Source: Planctomycetaceae bacterium (GTDB lineage Bacteria; Planctomycetota; UBA1135; GCA-002686595). Taken from it: a stretch of 64,000 bases of DNA. The notes under the pieces were generated by a model that saw only the letters and a program-made list of their open reading frames with translations, searched no databases and had not been told where the DNA came from. Location of the stretch: positions 62,001-126,000 of the forward strand of contig WYBT01000049.1 of assembly GCA_011525785.1 (NCBI GenBank). The letters run 5' to 3'. Each line of letters begins with the position of its first letter. Position 1 is the first letter of the stretch. The position numbers were made by a program, and so were the translations under genes. Of this stretch, positions 37,205 through 47,640 are shown one piece after another.

Positions 37205-38944
37205 TCAGCGCTCGACCAAAACCTTGACCAGCCGTCCCTCCAGGTCGACCCAGACCAGGTCGCCGCCCGCGCGCACGAACACGTAGCCGCGCGAGCCGAC
37301 GCGGAGCAGGAGCGGATGACTGCGGTCGCGCTCGATCTCGAAACTGACGCCTGTGTCGAGGTTCAGAATCCGGCTCGGGGCGTTGACGTGCCCCACCGCA
37401 CGCAGTTCCACGACGCGCGCGCCGTCGCTCGAGTCGATCCACACGACGCTCCACTCTTCGCGCGGCCAGGGCGTGTGCAGCACTGCGCCGGTCGAGGCGT
37501 CGAGCGCCGTGTGCGCGATCTCGGTGCTCACCAGCACAGCGCCGCCCGAAGGCGAAGGCCACATGGCGCCGCGGGTCGGGCCCCGAAACACGATCCTCTC
37601 CGCCCCACTCTCGAGGTCGTGGTGGACGAGATCGTGTTCGCGCCGCACCAGCACGCGACCTGGAATTGATGTCGGCAGCACCCCCAGCAGCGGACTGGCG
37701 CCTGAGAAGCGCGCTTCGAGACGGCGCTCGCCCCAACGAACGATCGTGGAACGCACGTCGTGCGCGTCGCGCTCCCAGTCCACGCTCGCCCAGTTGGGGA
37801 CCGCGCGAGTGGAGAGCCACGACGTCAGCACCGACGCACTCGCTGGAAGCGTATTCACGCTCCAGCTCGCATCGTCGGCCCTCACTTCCATCAGGCTGGC
37901 CAACTCGCGCTGCGTGAGCGCACTGAGTTCGAGCACGCGCAGCGGCGTCTCGAAGCTCCACGGCAGCGAGTAGTGCAAGTAGCGATCGTGGAGGATCTGA
38001 CCTGGACGCGCGAGCGCCTCGCGAACGCCCGTCTCCAGGTCGAGCAACCAGACGTTCGGCGGCGGATCGTCATTGCCTGGCAGGTCGTGCAACACCTCTA
38101 GCGCGACGAACAAGCCATCGACCGAGGCGCTGGCGCTGCGGAACTTTGCTCTGGGGCTCTCGAGCTCGACGGCGAGTCGACGACGATGCTCTGCTGCCGT
38201 TGCGACACCTGCAGCGAGCAGCACCGCACCGATCGGAAAGGCGGCGTGGAATGCCCGCACTCGGCGCGCGCCGAGTCGACGCTGGCCTTGCGCGAACGAG
38301 TGCGCGCCCAGCGCGAACAGCAACAGAGCCAGCAGCGCCGCGCCGAGTTCGGCCTGCCCTACGGAAGGCCGGAGGTCGACTCCAGCGACGGCGAGAACGC
38401 GCGCCAGCGGCGCGAGAACTGCCGCGAGACCGCCGAGCAGCACGAGCGAGCCGACCATCGCCGCCAGCGCGCTCTCGACGACCAGCGAAGCGAGCATTGC
38501 CGCGCTCGCGAGCACGGGAAGCGCGAACGCCCACGGCGCGTAGCTGCGCAGAGCGTCGTCGAAACGCTCGAGCGAGCGCGCGTCGCCGAACGCGAACTGC
38601 CCCGCGTAGCCCGCAGCGATCGCCCAGACGAGCTGCGCGAGCGATGCGAGAGCGACGAAGCCCAGTCGCGAGGCCCACAGCGCCCGCGTGGAGATCGGCA
38701 GAGTGCTCAGCGTCGCGAGGCGTCCGCTCGCGGAGTCTCCAGCGAACGAGTCCGAGGCGAAGTACAGCGTCCACAGCGCGCTCAAAACGCTGATTGCGAG
38801 CGCCGACGCCTCGGACACTGCGGCGGGCCCGGGAAACCAGGCGTGCACGGCGCCGATCGTCGCGCTGGTCGCGAGCGCGGCCACGGCCAGCGAGAGGCGC
38901 GGCTCACGAAGCTGTCGCCGGGTCAGTGCGATAGCGTGGTTCAC
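37205..38944 (-). CDS. ABC-2 type permease with large beta-propeller-like C-terminal domain
   Basis: The product has 579 residues. Residues 1-245 hold about seven hydrophobic segments in ABC-2 permease style, including a cytoplasmic loop (DSFAGDSASGRLATLSTLP ISTR) like the one that contacts the ATPase. Residues about 245-265 (FPIGAVLLAAGVATAA) are the last membrane segment. The remaining 315 residues are soluble and beta-rich, with repeated blade-like units (NVWLLDLETGVREAL; LVHHDLESGAERIVF; HTALDASTGAVLHTP; RILNLDTGVSFEI) as in a beta-propeller. This fusion is unusual for the YtrC/D-type permeases it resembles. Its start overlaps the ATPase stop by four bases, so the two subunits are coupled. 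Confidence 0.78.
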   Translation of the reverse strand: MNHAIALTRRQLREPRLSLAVAALATSATIGAVHAWFPGPAAVSEASALAISVLSALWTLYFASDSFAGDSASGRLATLSTLPISTRALWASRLGFVALASLAQLVWAIAAGYAGQFAFGDARSLERFDDALRSYAPWAFALPVLASAAMLASLVVESALAAMVGSLVLLGGLAAVLAPLARVLAVAGVDLRPSVGQAELGAALLALLLFALGAHSFAQGQRRLGARRVRAFHAAFPIGAVLLAAGVATAAEHRRRLAVELESPRAKFRSASASVDGLFVALEVLHDLPGNDDPPPNVWLLDLETGVREALARPGQILHDRYLHYSLPWSFETPLRVLELSALTQRELASLMEVRADDASWSVNTLPASASVLTSWLSTRAVPNWASVDWERDAHDVRSTIVRWGERRLEARFSGASPLLGVLPTSIPGRVLVRREHDLVHHDLESGAERIVFRGPTRGAMWPSPSGGAVLVSTEIAHTALDASTGAVLHTPWPREEWSVVWIDSSDGARVVELRAVGHVNAPSRILNLDTGVSFEIERDRSHPLLLRVGSRGYVFVRAGGDLVWVDLEGRLVKVLVER

Positions 38945-39675
38945 GGGCAGCTCTCCCGTTCGACGCCCAGCAGCGCAGCTTCCAAATCGAGCCCGCGCCG
39001 CCCGTGAGCGGCGAAGGCCTCGAGGTCGTCGTTACGAACGATGCGACCGGCTTCGAGCAGCGCCACGCGGTCGGCGACGCGCTCGAGGTCGGTCGTGGAG
39101 TGGCTCACGAGCAGCACCGTGCGCCCCGCATCGCGCAAGTGGCCGAGCACGGCGCTCGCAACGGCGCGGCGTGAGGCGGCATCGAGCCCCGAGAAGGGCT
39201 CGTCCAAGAGGAGCAACTCGGGCTGGTGCGCGAGCGCGGCGACGAGTGCGAGCTTGGCGCGCGCGCCCTTGGAGAGCTCCGCCACTCGCGGCGCGAGATC
39301 GAGCGCCAACAGCTCGCACAGGCGCTGCTGTTCGTTCTGACTCCAGGTCGGATAGAAGCGGGCGACGAACTCGAGCCACTCGCGAGCCGTGGTGCGCTCG
39401 GACACCTCGAATCGATCCGGGACGTAGCCGACCCGCGCGCGCACTTGCGCACCCTCGCGCGCCGGATCGAGCCCCAACACACACGTCGAGCCCGCGTCCG
39501 GCGCGAGCGCGCCGACGAGCACGCGCAGGAACGTCGACTTGCCGGCGCCGTTCGAGCCGACCAGCGCCGTGACGCTGCCGCGCGCGAGTTCGAAATCGAG
39601 CCGCTCGAGCACTCGGCGACGTCCGAAGCGCACTTCCAGCCCGCGCACGACCACGGCCGGATCTGTAGCACTCAT
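38941..39675 (-). CDS. ABC transporter ATP-binding protein (YtrB-like)
   Basis: The product has 244 residues. All ATPase motifs are present: Walker A GSNGAGKST at about 40-48, a Q-loop region at VGYVPDRFEVSERTT, signature ELSKGARAKLALVAALAH, Walker B LLLLDEPFSGLDA and the switch His in LLVSHSTTDLERVADR. The signature is L-S-K-G-A rather than L-S-G-G-Q, common in the YtrB/CcmA-type group of ABC-2 exporters. It overlaps the GntR regulator gene by four bases upstream and the permease gene by four bases downstream, making a tight three-gene operon. Confidence 0.93.
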   Translation of the reverse strand: MSATDPAVVVRGLEVRFGRRRVLERLDFELARGSVTALVGSNGAGKSTFLRVLVGALAPDAGSTCVLGLDPAREGAQVRARVGYVPDRFEVSERTTAREWLEFVARFYPTWSQNEQQRLCELLALDLAPRVAELSKGARAKLALVAALAHQPELLLLDEPFSGLDAASRRAVASAVLGHLRDAGRTVLLVSHSTTDLERVADRVALLEAGRIVRNDDLEAFAAHGRRGLDLEAALLGVERESCP

Positions 39676-40088
39676 CGCTGTCCTCCTGCGCGTTGCGCCG
39701 CCGCACGTGTGCGCGACAGCCGCTCGAACAAGTCCGCGATCTGATCGCTCGAGAGGCCCGCGCGACGCGCGTCGGCGAGCCAGTGGCGGAGGCGCTCGCT
39801 CAACTCGAGGTCTCGTGCGGCGCGACAGCGCGACAACGCGCCGCTCGCCACGAAAACGCCGTCCCCAGGCCGTGTTTCGAGCACACCCTCGCGCTCGAGC
39901 TCGCGCCAGACCTTGCCCACCGTGTTGGGGTTGACCAGCGCGTCCACGGCGAGCTGGCGCACCGACGGCAAGCGCTCGCCAGGCGAGAGCACGCCCGACG
40001 CGATCGCGAAGCGCACTTGCGAAGCGATTTGCTCGCTCGGCGGGCAGTCGCCCTTGGGATCGACGGAGATGACGAGTTTCGCGCCCAT
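39672..40088 (-). CDS. GntR-family regulator, YtrA subfamily
   Basis: The product has 138 residues, the short YtrA type: a winged helix-turn-helix (residues 15-85: PPSEQIASQVRFAIASGVLS, PGERLPSVRQLAVDALVNPN, VGKVWRELEREGVLETRPGDG) followed by only about 50 residues of helical dimerisation region rather than a large effector domain. YtrA regulators repress their own operon with ABC transporter genes, often in response to cell-wall antibiotics. That arrangement is exact here: the stop overlaps the ATPase gene by four bases. A perfect palindrome lies 19-30 bases upstream of its ATG and is the natural operator candidate. Confidence 0.92.
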   Translation of the reverse strand: MGAKLVISVDPKGDCPPSEQIASQVRFAIASGVLSPGERLPSVRQLAVDALVNPNTVGKVWRELEREGVLETRPGDGVFVASGALSRCRAARDLELSERLRHWLADARRAGLSSDQIADLFERLSRTRAAAQRAGGQR

Positions 40089-40106
40089 GCTCCGGCGCTG
40101 TCCTAT

Positions 40107-40118
40107 CGTCCTAGGACG
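40107..40118. promoter_or_regulatory. Palindromic operator candidate for the YtrA-type regulator
   Basis: CGTCCTAGGACG is a perfect 12-base palindrome 19-30 bases before the regulator's ATG. Read on the minus strand the area is GTCCTAGGACGATAGGAC, so it also overlaps a -10-like TAGGAC, with a second half-copy nearby. Position and symmetry fit autorepression by a GntR dimer. Confidence 0.5.
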
Positions 40119-40139
40119 GCGCCACGCTGAAGGCGCGAG

Positions 40140-41924
40140 CTACGGAACGCGGTAGATCTCGACCACCGGGCCGACGCAGCGCGCGCCGAGCACGCGCCGC
40201 ACGACGCTGGGCCAGCCTTCGATCTGCTCGTCTTCGTAGGGCAGCGACCAGCCGCGCCCGAGGCCGTCGTCGTTGGGCTCGAAGCGCGCAACGAGTTCGC
40301 CGCCGAGTTCGGTCAAGAGGCGCGGCAGATCGGTGAACAGCGGCCGCGCCGGCATCCGCGACGCGTCGATGACGTAGTAGCCGGGGCCGAGCGCGCGCAG
40401 AAATCCCTGCGGGTCGCTCTCGAGCTTCGCGAACGGATAGCCGAGGTCGGGTCGCGGAGCGATGTAGCGCACATCCCAGCGCGGCTCAGGCAACACGCCG
40501 GGGCCCAATTGCGCCTGGTACACGCCCCAGCGCGAGTGGCGGCCGGGCGGGCGTTTGTCGCTCGGGAACAAGCTCTCGTCGCTGCGCGCGAGCGGCAGGT
40601 CCATGGTCGGCACGCAGTAGATGCGGTCGGAGTTCGGAGCGAGTCGCGAGCTGATCCACTGCGCGGCGAGCTCGAGCGAGTCGGGCTGCGCGCGAAGCCA
40701 CGCAAGCCGCACGGCGCTCGCGGCGCTGAAGAGCAGCACAGCGGCGGCCACAGCGCCGGCGAGCTTGCGCGCGCCCGAGCTGCGCGCAGCCAGGTGCGAG
40801 AGCCCCCACGTCGCGAACACCGCGAAGTACGGGACCATCGGCAGCAGGAAGCGCTCGTAGGTGCGCGCGAACAGCGCGATGAGCAGCAGGTACGGCCCCG
40901 CGAACGAGAACGCGACCCAGAAGTCCGACCAGCGCTCGTAGGGGCGGTAGATCGGCAGCTTGCGCGCAACAACGAGTGCGACGGCGAGCGCGAGCAGCGC
41001 GAGCAACGCCGGATCGTAGAACCACAGCGTGCGCAGCACGATCAGCGAGCCGCCGCCGGCGAAGTCCACGAGTCCCACGCGGTGATCTCCCCACACCAAG
41101 TGCGTGCCGTCGAACACCAGGCGATCGAAGTCCGTGTCCGTGCGCTCGCGGAACAGGTAGCGATAGAACAGCGGGAAGGCGAGCGCGCAGCACGCGAGCG
41201 CCAGCAGCGGCGCGGCGATCAGGCGCGTGTACAGCCGGCGCGCAGGTTCGTACACGACGTACAGCGCCGCGAACGCGCACGCCACGACGAGCGGGGCGAG
41301 CGTCGCCAGGCCGCTGTGGAGCGCGCCGATCGCCAGCGCGCAACCCGCGACTGCGAGCGCGTAGGAACCGAGCGTCGGCCGTTTCGCCAAGCGCATGCAG
41401 GCCAGCACTGCGGCGAGGTAGATCGCGCTCACCGCCGCGTGCGGGCGCGCCTGCTGCGCGAAGTACTGCGTCAGGAAGCTCGCGGCCATCAGCGCCGCCG
41501 CGAAGAGCGACCACGCGTTCGAGACGAAGCTGCGCGCCAGCGCAAAGGTCAGCGCGATGCCCAGCACGGACACCAGCGCCATCTCGGTGCGCGACTGCGT
41601 GAACAGCGCGCTGGCGGCGTCGAGGTGCTCCTCCAGCGTGGCTGTCGGCGGCGCAGGCTGCGGACCGTCCGCAAGTGCGAGCACCCACGGCAACAGACTG
41701 GGGTACTGGTTGTCGTTGTTGTGCGGATCGGGCGGCTGGTAGCCCTCGCGCAGGAGCTGCGCGTGGTAGGCCATGTGCGCGTCGCGCTCGCGCGTGTGCG
41801 GCTGACCGTGGTCGATCCCCCACATGCGCAGCGCCGCACCCGCGCACAACAGCGCCGCCAGGAGCACCCAGTGGATGGCGCGCAGCGGCTCTGCGGGCTG
41901 CGCTGTCAGGGAAGTCGGCGGCAT
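40140..41924 (-). CDS. GT39-like (GT-C) membrane glycosyltransferase, paralog 3
   Basis: The product has 594 residues with about eleven membrane segments in the first 400. First-loop motif GIDHGQPHTRERDAH carries candidate catalytic Asp48. Further motifs shared with the other two paralogs are QQARPHAAVSAIYLAAVLA (with QxxRPHAA exact), LRTLWFYDPALLALLALA and YERFLLPMVPYFAVFA. A roughly 170-residue soluble C-terminal part follows. As in the others, the donor should be a polyprenyl-phosphate sugar and the acceptor a lipid-linked or surface glycan. It lies 51 bases upstream of the YtrA regulator gene on the same strand and 36 bases after the spoVR start-side neighbour's stop. Confidence 0.8.
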   Translation of the reverse strand: MPPTSLTAQPAEPLRAIHWVLLAALLCAGAALRMWGIDHGQPHTRERDAHMAYHAQLLREGYQPPDPHNNDNQYPSLLPWVLALADGPQPAPPTATLEEHLDAASALFTQSRTEMALVSVLGIALTFALARSFVSNAWSLFAAALMAASFLTQYFAQQARPHAAVSAIYLAAVLACMRLAKRPTLGSYALAVAGCALAIGALHSGLATLAPLVVACAFAALYVVYEPARRLYTRLIAAPLLALACCALAFPLFYRYLFRERTDTDFDRLVFDGTHLVWGDHRVGLVDFAGGGSLIVLRTLWFYDPALLALLALAVALVVARKLPIYRPYERWSDFWVAFSFAGPYLLLIALFARTYERFLLPMVPYFAVFATWGLSHLAARSSGARKLAGAVAAAVLLFSAASAVRLAWLRAQPDSLELAAQWISSRLAPNSDRIYCVPTMDLPLARSDESLFPSDKRPPGRHSRWGVYQAQLGPGVLPEPRWDVRYIAPRPDLGYPFAKLESDPQGFLRALGPGYYVIDASRMPARPLFTDLPRLLTELGGELVARFEPNDDGLGRGWSLPYEDEQIEGWPSVVRRVLGARCVGPVVEIYRVP

Positions 41925-41960
41925 CGCGGGAAACCGTAGCGTACAGCGCAGCGCGCGCGC

Positions 41961-43286
41961 TCAAGGCGCCCGTGTCGGCGCGCGCGCCTCGTCGAGCTCT
42001 TCGACGCGCACCTCGCCGCCGCGCGCGACCAATCGTCGCCGCGCGCCCTCGACCCGCGTCTCCAGCACTGCGCCCGCCCGCCACAGCTCGTCCACGCGCC
42101 GCAAGGTCTCCTTGGCGCGCTCGAGCTGCAGGTCGCGGCCGTCGTGGCGGTGCTCGAGGCGCAGCTCGCCGCCCGCGTCGACACCCGCGAGTTCGATGCG
42201 CGGCAAGCCGCCCCAGGCGAGCTGCGTCAGAAGCCGCTCCTTGATGGTGCGCGCGTCGCGGCCCTCGACTTCGGCCTTGCCCGAGCGCGCGTTGCGGCCG
42301 TACGCGAACATCTTCTGGCTGGCGACGAACTCCTCGTCGACGAGTTCGTCGATCAGCGAGGCGTCGTCGTGCACGCGGCGCAGACGCATCAAGTCCTCGC
42401 CGCGCCGATCCGCGTGACGCCACAGCTCGATCCCCAGCTTGTAGGGATTGAGCCGCCCCGGCGCCGTCGCGGTCGCGCCGCTGTGGCAGTCGGCGAACTC
42501 CACGATCTCGGAGGCCTCGAGCACGCCGCCGGTCAGGATGCGACTGTGCCAGAAGGTGGCCCAGCCCTCGTTCATGATCTTGGTCATGCGCTGGGGCTGG
42601 AAGTAGTAGGCCTCGTCGCGAACGATCCCGAGCAGCTCGCGCTGCCACGGTCCGAGCGGAGCGTGCGCGCAGAGAAAGCCCAGCACGTCGAAGGTCGGCG
42701 TCGAGCCCTCGGGCAGAGCCGGCGCACCGGGGCGCTCGGCGCCGTCGCGCAGGCGCTGGCGCAGCGGCAAGTAGGGATCGAGCAGGTTCTCGAGGCTGAG
42801 CGCGAGGTCGAGGAAGCGCTCGACGCGTTCGAGCCCGACGCGGTCGATGTGTCGGCGCACCGTTGTCGCGTGGGCCGCCATGCGGTCGAGCATGTGGCGC
42901 TCGGTGCTCGCGAACCAGCAGTTGTGGCGGAAGAAGTCCGCGTGGCCGAACACGTGCGCCATCACCAGCTTCTGCTCCAGCGTCGAGTTGGAGCGCACCA
43001 GGTAGGCGATCACGGGATCGTTGTTGATCACCAGCTCGTAGATCTTCGAGAGGCCCCAGTGGTAGCCCTTGTCCAGCCGCTCGAACTCCATGCCGAAGCG
43101 CCAGGAGGGATAGCGCACGGGAAAGCCGCCGTAGGCCGCCAGGCCGTTGACGTCGCTCGCGTCGAGCAGTTCGAACTGCACCGGGAAGAAGTCGAGCCCG
43201 TGCTCGCGCGCCGCGCGCTCGATGCGCGCCGCCCAGTTGGCCAGCTCCGACGGAAGCCGCGAGGATGAGCGCGCCGGCGCGGCCAT
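41961..43286 (-). CDS. spoVR: SpoVR family protein (YcgB)
   Basis: The product has 441 residues from ATG 43286. It is recognised by LDFFPVQFELLDASDVNGLAAYGG-type start, YELVINNDPVIAYLVRSNS, HVFGHADFFRHNCWFAST, and MTKIMNEGWATFWHSRIL, all strongly conserved in SpoVR/YcgB. The His-rich HVFGHADFFRHN and NEGWATFWH segments look like metal ligands, but the reaction is not known. In B. subtilis SpoVR affects cortex formation; in other bacteria the gene travels with prkA and yhbH and responds to stress. Here it is the third gene of that operon, two bases after yhbH. Confidence 0.95.
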   Translation of the reverse strand: MAAPARSSSRLPSELANWAARIERAAREHGLDFFPVQFELLDASDVNGLAAYGGFPVRYPSWRFGMEFERLDKGYHWGLSKIYELVINNDPVIAYLVRSNSTLEQKLVMAHVFGHADFFRHNCWFASTERHMLDRMAAHATTVRRHIDRVGLERVERFLDLALSLENLLDPYLPLRQRLRDGAERPGAPALPEGSTPTFDVLGFLCAHAPLGPWQRELLGIVRDEAYYFQPQRMTKIMNEGWATFWHSRILTGGVLEASEIVEFADCHSGATATAPGRLNPYKLGIELWRHADRRGEDLMRLRRVHDDASLIDELVDEEFVASQKMFAYGRNARSGKAEVEGRDARTIKERLLTQLAWGGLPRIELAGVDAGGELRLEHRHDGRDLQLERAKETLRRVDELWRAGAVLETRVEGARRRLVARGGEVRVEELDEARAPTRAP

Positions 43287-43288
43287 CG

Positions 43289-44395
43289 TCAGCGTCCCTT
43301 GCCGAGGAACGCTCGGATCGCGCGCTGGATGTCGGAGCGCTCGGACACGCTGACCGTGACCACTCGCCCGTCGGCGCCGAGCGCGTCGTCGAGGTCCTTC
43401 TTGAACTGCCCCGAGCCGTAGGCGCTCTTGACCTGCCCGTAGCAGAACTGATTGACGCGCGGGAGCAGCTCGTCGCGCAGCAGCGCGATGCACTTCTCGG
43501 TGTCGCGCGCCGACCAGTTGTCGCCGTCGGAGTAGTGGAACGGATAGATGTTCCAGTCCTCGGGCCGGTGCTTCTCGCGGATCAGCTGCAGGCACAGCTC
43601 GTAGGCCGAGCTGATCTTCGTGCCGCCCGACTCGCGCAGGTGGAAGAACGAATCGTGGTCGACCACCTTGGCGGCCGCGTCGTGCACGATGTAGACCACC
43701 TCGAGGTTGTGGTACTGGCTGCGCAGCCAGGTGTCGATCCAGAAGGCCTCGATGCGCACGATCTCCTTCTGCTCGCGCCCCATCGAGCCCGACACGTCCA
43801 TCATGTGGATCACCACCGCCGAGGACTCGGGCGTGGGCGTCACGCGCCGCGCGCGGTAGCGGAAGTCCTCGCGCACAGGCTCGACGCGCGGCGCGGCGGG
43901 ATCCCACAGGCCGGCGGCGATGGTGCGTTTGAGCGCCTGGCGGTAGCTGCGCCGGAAGTGCCGCAGCGAGTCGGGGCCAGAGTTGCTGACGTCGCTGTAG
44001 CGCCCGCCGTCGCTGAGCAGCATGCGCTTGCCCTTGGGTTCGATGCGCGGCAGCTCGAGCTCGCGCCCGAGCATCTCGGCCAGCTCGTCGAGCTCGACTT
44101 CGACCTCCAGCAGGTGCTGGCCCAGGCCGTCGCCAGCCGCGCCCGCGCCTTCCTGGCCGGCGCCTTCGCCTTCGAGTTCCTCGCCGCGCTCGCCCGGCCC
44201 CTGCCCGACGCCGCCGCGCTCGTTCTCGCCGAAGCAGAACTGCGGCAACTCGATCTGCGGCACGGGCACCGAGACGGCGTGCGCGCCCTGGCGCGCGATC
44301 AGCTCGGAGGTCGAGAGGTACTTGGCGAGATCCGAGCGGATCTTGCCGCGCACGATCTCGCGGAAGCGCGCGCGATCGGCCTCGATGCGGAACAC
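43289..44395 (-). CDS. yhbH: DUF444 protein, YhbH/YeaH family
   Basis: The product has 368 residues. It shows family features: an N-terminal FRIEADRARFREIVRGKIRS, a Gly/Glu-rich linker at about 60-90 (GQGPGERGEELEGEG), and a von Willebrand A-like domain with the metal-ion motif VVIHMMDVSGSMGREQ followed by FWIDTWLRSQYHNLEVVYIVHDA and DNWSARDTEKC. YhbH/YeaH proteins work with the PrkA kinase in stress and nutrient responses. The gene is 28 bases after prkA and 2 bases before spoVR. Confidence 0.95.
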   Translation of the reverse strand: MFRIEADRARFREIVRGKIRSDLAKYLSTSELIARQGAHAVSVPVPQIELPQFCFGENERGGVGQGPGERGEELEGEGAGQEGAGAAGDGLGQHLLEVEVELDELAEMLGRELELPRIEPKGKRMLLSDGGRYSDVSNSGPDSLRHFRRSYRQALKRTIAAGLWDPAAPRVEPVREDFRYRARRVTPTPESSAVVIHMMDVSGSMGREQKEIVRIEAFWIDTWLRSQYHNLEVVYIVHDAAAKVVDHDSFFHLRESGGTKISSAYELCLQLIREKHRPEDWNIYPFHYSDGDNWSARDTEKCIALLRDELLPRVNQFCYGQVKSAYGSGQFKKDLDDALGADGRVVTVSVSERSDIQRAIRAFLGKGR

Positions 44396-44423
44396 GCTGG
44401 TCCTCCCCGAGTCGAGGCCGGCG

Positions 44424-46469
<2,046 letters not shown>

Positions 46470-46610
46470 GGGTCTGGCGCGCGGCGCGCGAGCGACGAAA
46501 GGCTCTGCGGCGCAACGGCGCTATCGGCGCCTTTGGCGCGTTGCTATCCGACGCTCACGGCGGACTAGTCCACGAGTCCCAGCGATGGAACCTCACCCCT
46601 CCCGCTCTGC

Positions 46611-46616
46611 TAGCCT
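46611..46616 (+). promoter_or_regulatory. -10-like hexamer before the QC-like gene
   Basis: TAGCCT lies within TGCTAGCCT, an extended -10 pattern, and ends seven bases before ATG 46624. Transcription would start at or next to the start codon, giving a leaderless message. No clear -35 was found. Confidence 0.35.
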
Positions 46617-46623
46617 CTGACGC

Positions 46624-47622
46624 ATGCAGCTCCACAAGCCTGTCATCTCGAGGCCCGCTCGCGGCGCTGCGCTGGCGTTCGCTGGCGCGCTGCTCGTCTC
46701 CTGCGCCGACGGCGCCGCGCGCGGCTCGAGCGGCGCGCAGAACGCCAAGAGCGAGAGCTCGGCCACCGAGAGTTTCGATGCGCAGCGCGCCTGGAAACAC
46801 CTGGAGGCTCTCGTCGCGCTCGGTCCGCGCCCCGCAGGCAGCGGCGCATCCGCCGCGACCGTCGACTACCTCGACAAGGAGCTGCGCGCGCTCGGTCTGG
46901 CGCCGGTGCGCGAGTCCTTCGTCGCGCGCGGCACGCCGATCGGCGACCTGCCGATGTGCAATCTGTACGTCGACCTCCCCGCCAAGGGCCCCCAGGCCGA
47001 CAAGGCGCCGCTGGTGATCGTCGGCTCGCACTTCGACACCAAGCGCTTCGACCAGTTCCGCTTCGTCGGCGCCAACGACGGCGGCTCGAGCACCGCGGTG
47101 CTGCTCGAGCTGGCGCGCGTGCTCGCGGCGGGCGGCCCGCGTTCGGTCGCGTATCGACTGCTGTTCATCGACGGCGAGGAAGCGATCCGCGCGCACTGGC
47201 AGGACCCCGACAACCGGTACGGCTCGCGCCACCACGCCGAGCAACTGCGCACCAGCGGCCTGGTCGCGCGCACCAAGGCCTTCGTGCTGCTCGACCTGGT
47301 CGGCGACAAGGACCTGCGCCTGGAGCGCGATCAGTACTCCGACGCGTGGCTGTACGAGTGCTTCGCGGCCCCCGCGCGCGCCGCGGGCCTGGGCAAGCAC
47401 GTCGACGGCCGCCGCGAACCGATCGCCGACGACCACCTCTCGTTCCTCGAGATCGGCGTGCCCAGCGTCGACCTGATCGACTTCAGCTACGGCCCGGGCA
47501 ACTCGTGGTGGCACAGCCCCGAGGACACGCTCGACAAGTGCTCGCCGCAGAGCCTGGGCGTGATCGGAACGATCGTGCTCGCCGGGCTGCCCAACGTCGA
47601 GCGGCGCGTGCTGGGCAAGTGA
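46624..47622 (+). CDS. Glutaminyl-peptide cyclotransferase-like lipoprotein (M28 fold)
   Basis: The product has 332 residues. A lipoprotein signal peptide ends at Cys27 (ALLVSC-A). The rest is an M28-type zinc hydrolase fold closest to glutaminyl cyclases: HFDTKRF, FVGANDGGSSTAVLLELARV (metal Asp152), FIDGEEA (Glu185, Glu186), the QC-typical RYGSRHHAEQL, IADDHLSFLEIGVPSVDLID, and WWHSPEDTLDKC (His297). Glutaminyl cyclases convert N-terminal Gln to pyroglutamate; related members are aminopeptidases. A membrane-anchored, extracytoplasmic location is expected. Its stop is 18 bases from the converging M14-like gene. Confidence 0.88.
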   Translation: MQLHKPVISRPARGAALAFAGALLVSCADGAARGSSGAQNAKSESSATESFDAQRAWKHLEALVALGPRPAGSGASAATVDYLDKELRALGLAPVRESFVARGTPIGDLPMCNLYVDLPAKGPQADKAPLVIVGSHFDTKRFDQFRFVGANDGGSSTAVLLELARVLAAGGPRSVAYRLLFIDGEEAIRAHWQDPDNRYGSRHHAEQLRTSGLVARTKAFVLLDLVGDKDLRLERDQYSDAWLYECFAAPARAAGLGKHVDGRREPIADDHLSFLEIGVPSVDLIDFSYGPGNSWWHSPEDTLDKCSPQSLGVIGTIVLAGLPNVERRVLGK

Positions 47623-47640
47623 GCGCCCCGCGCGCGCGGC

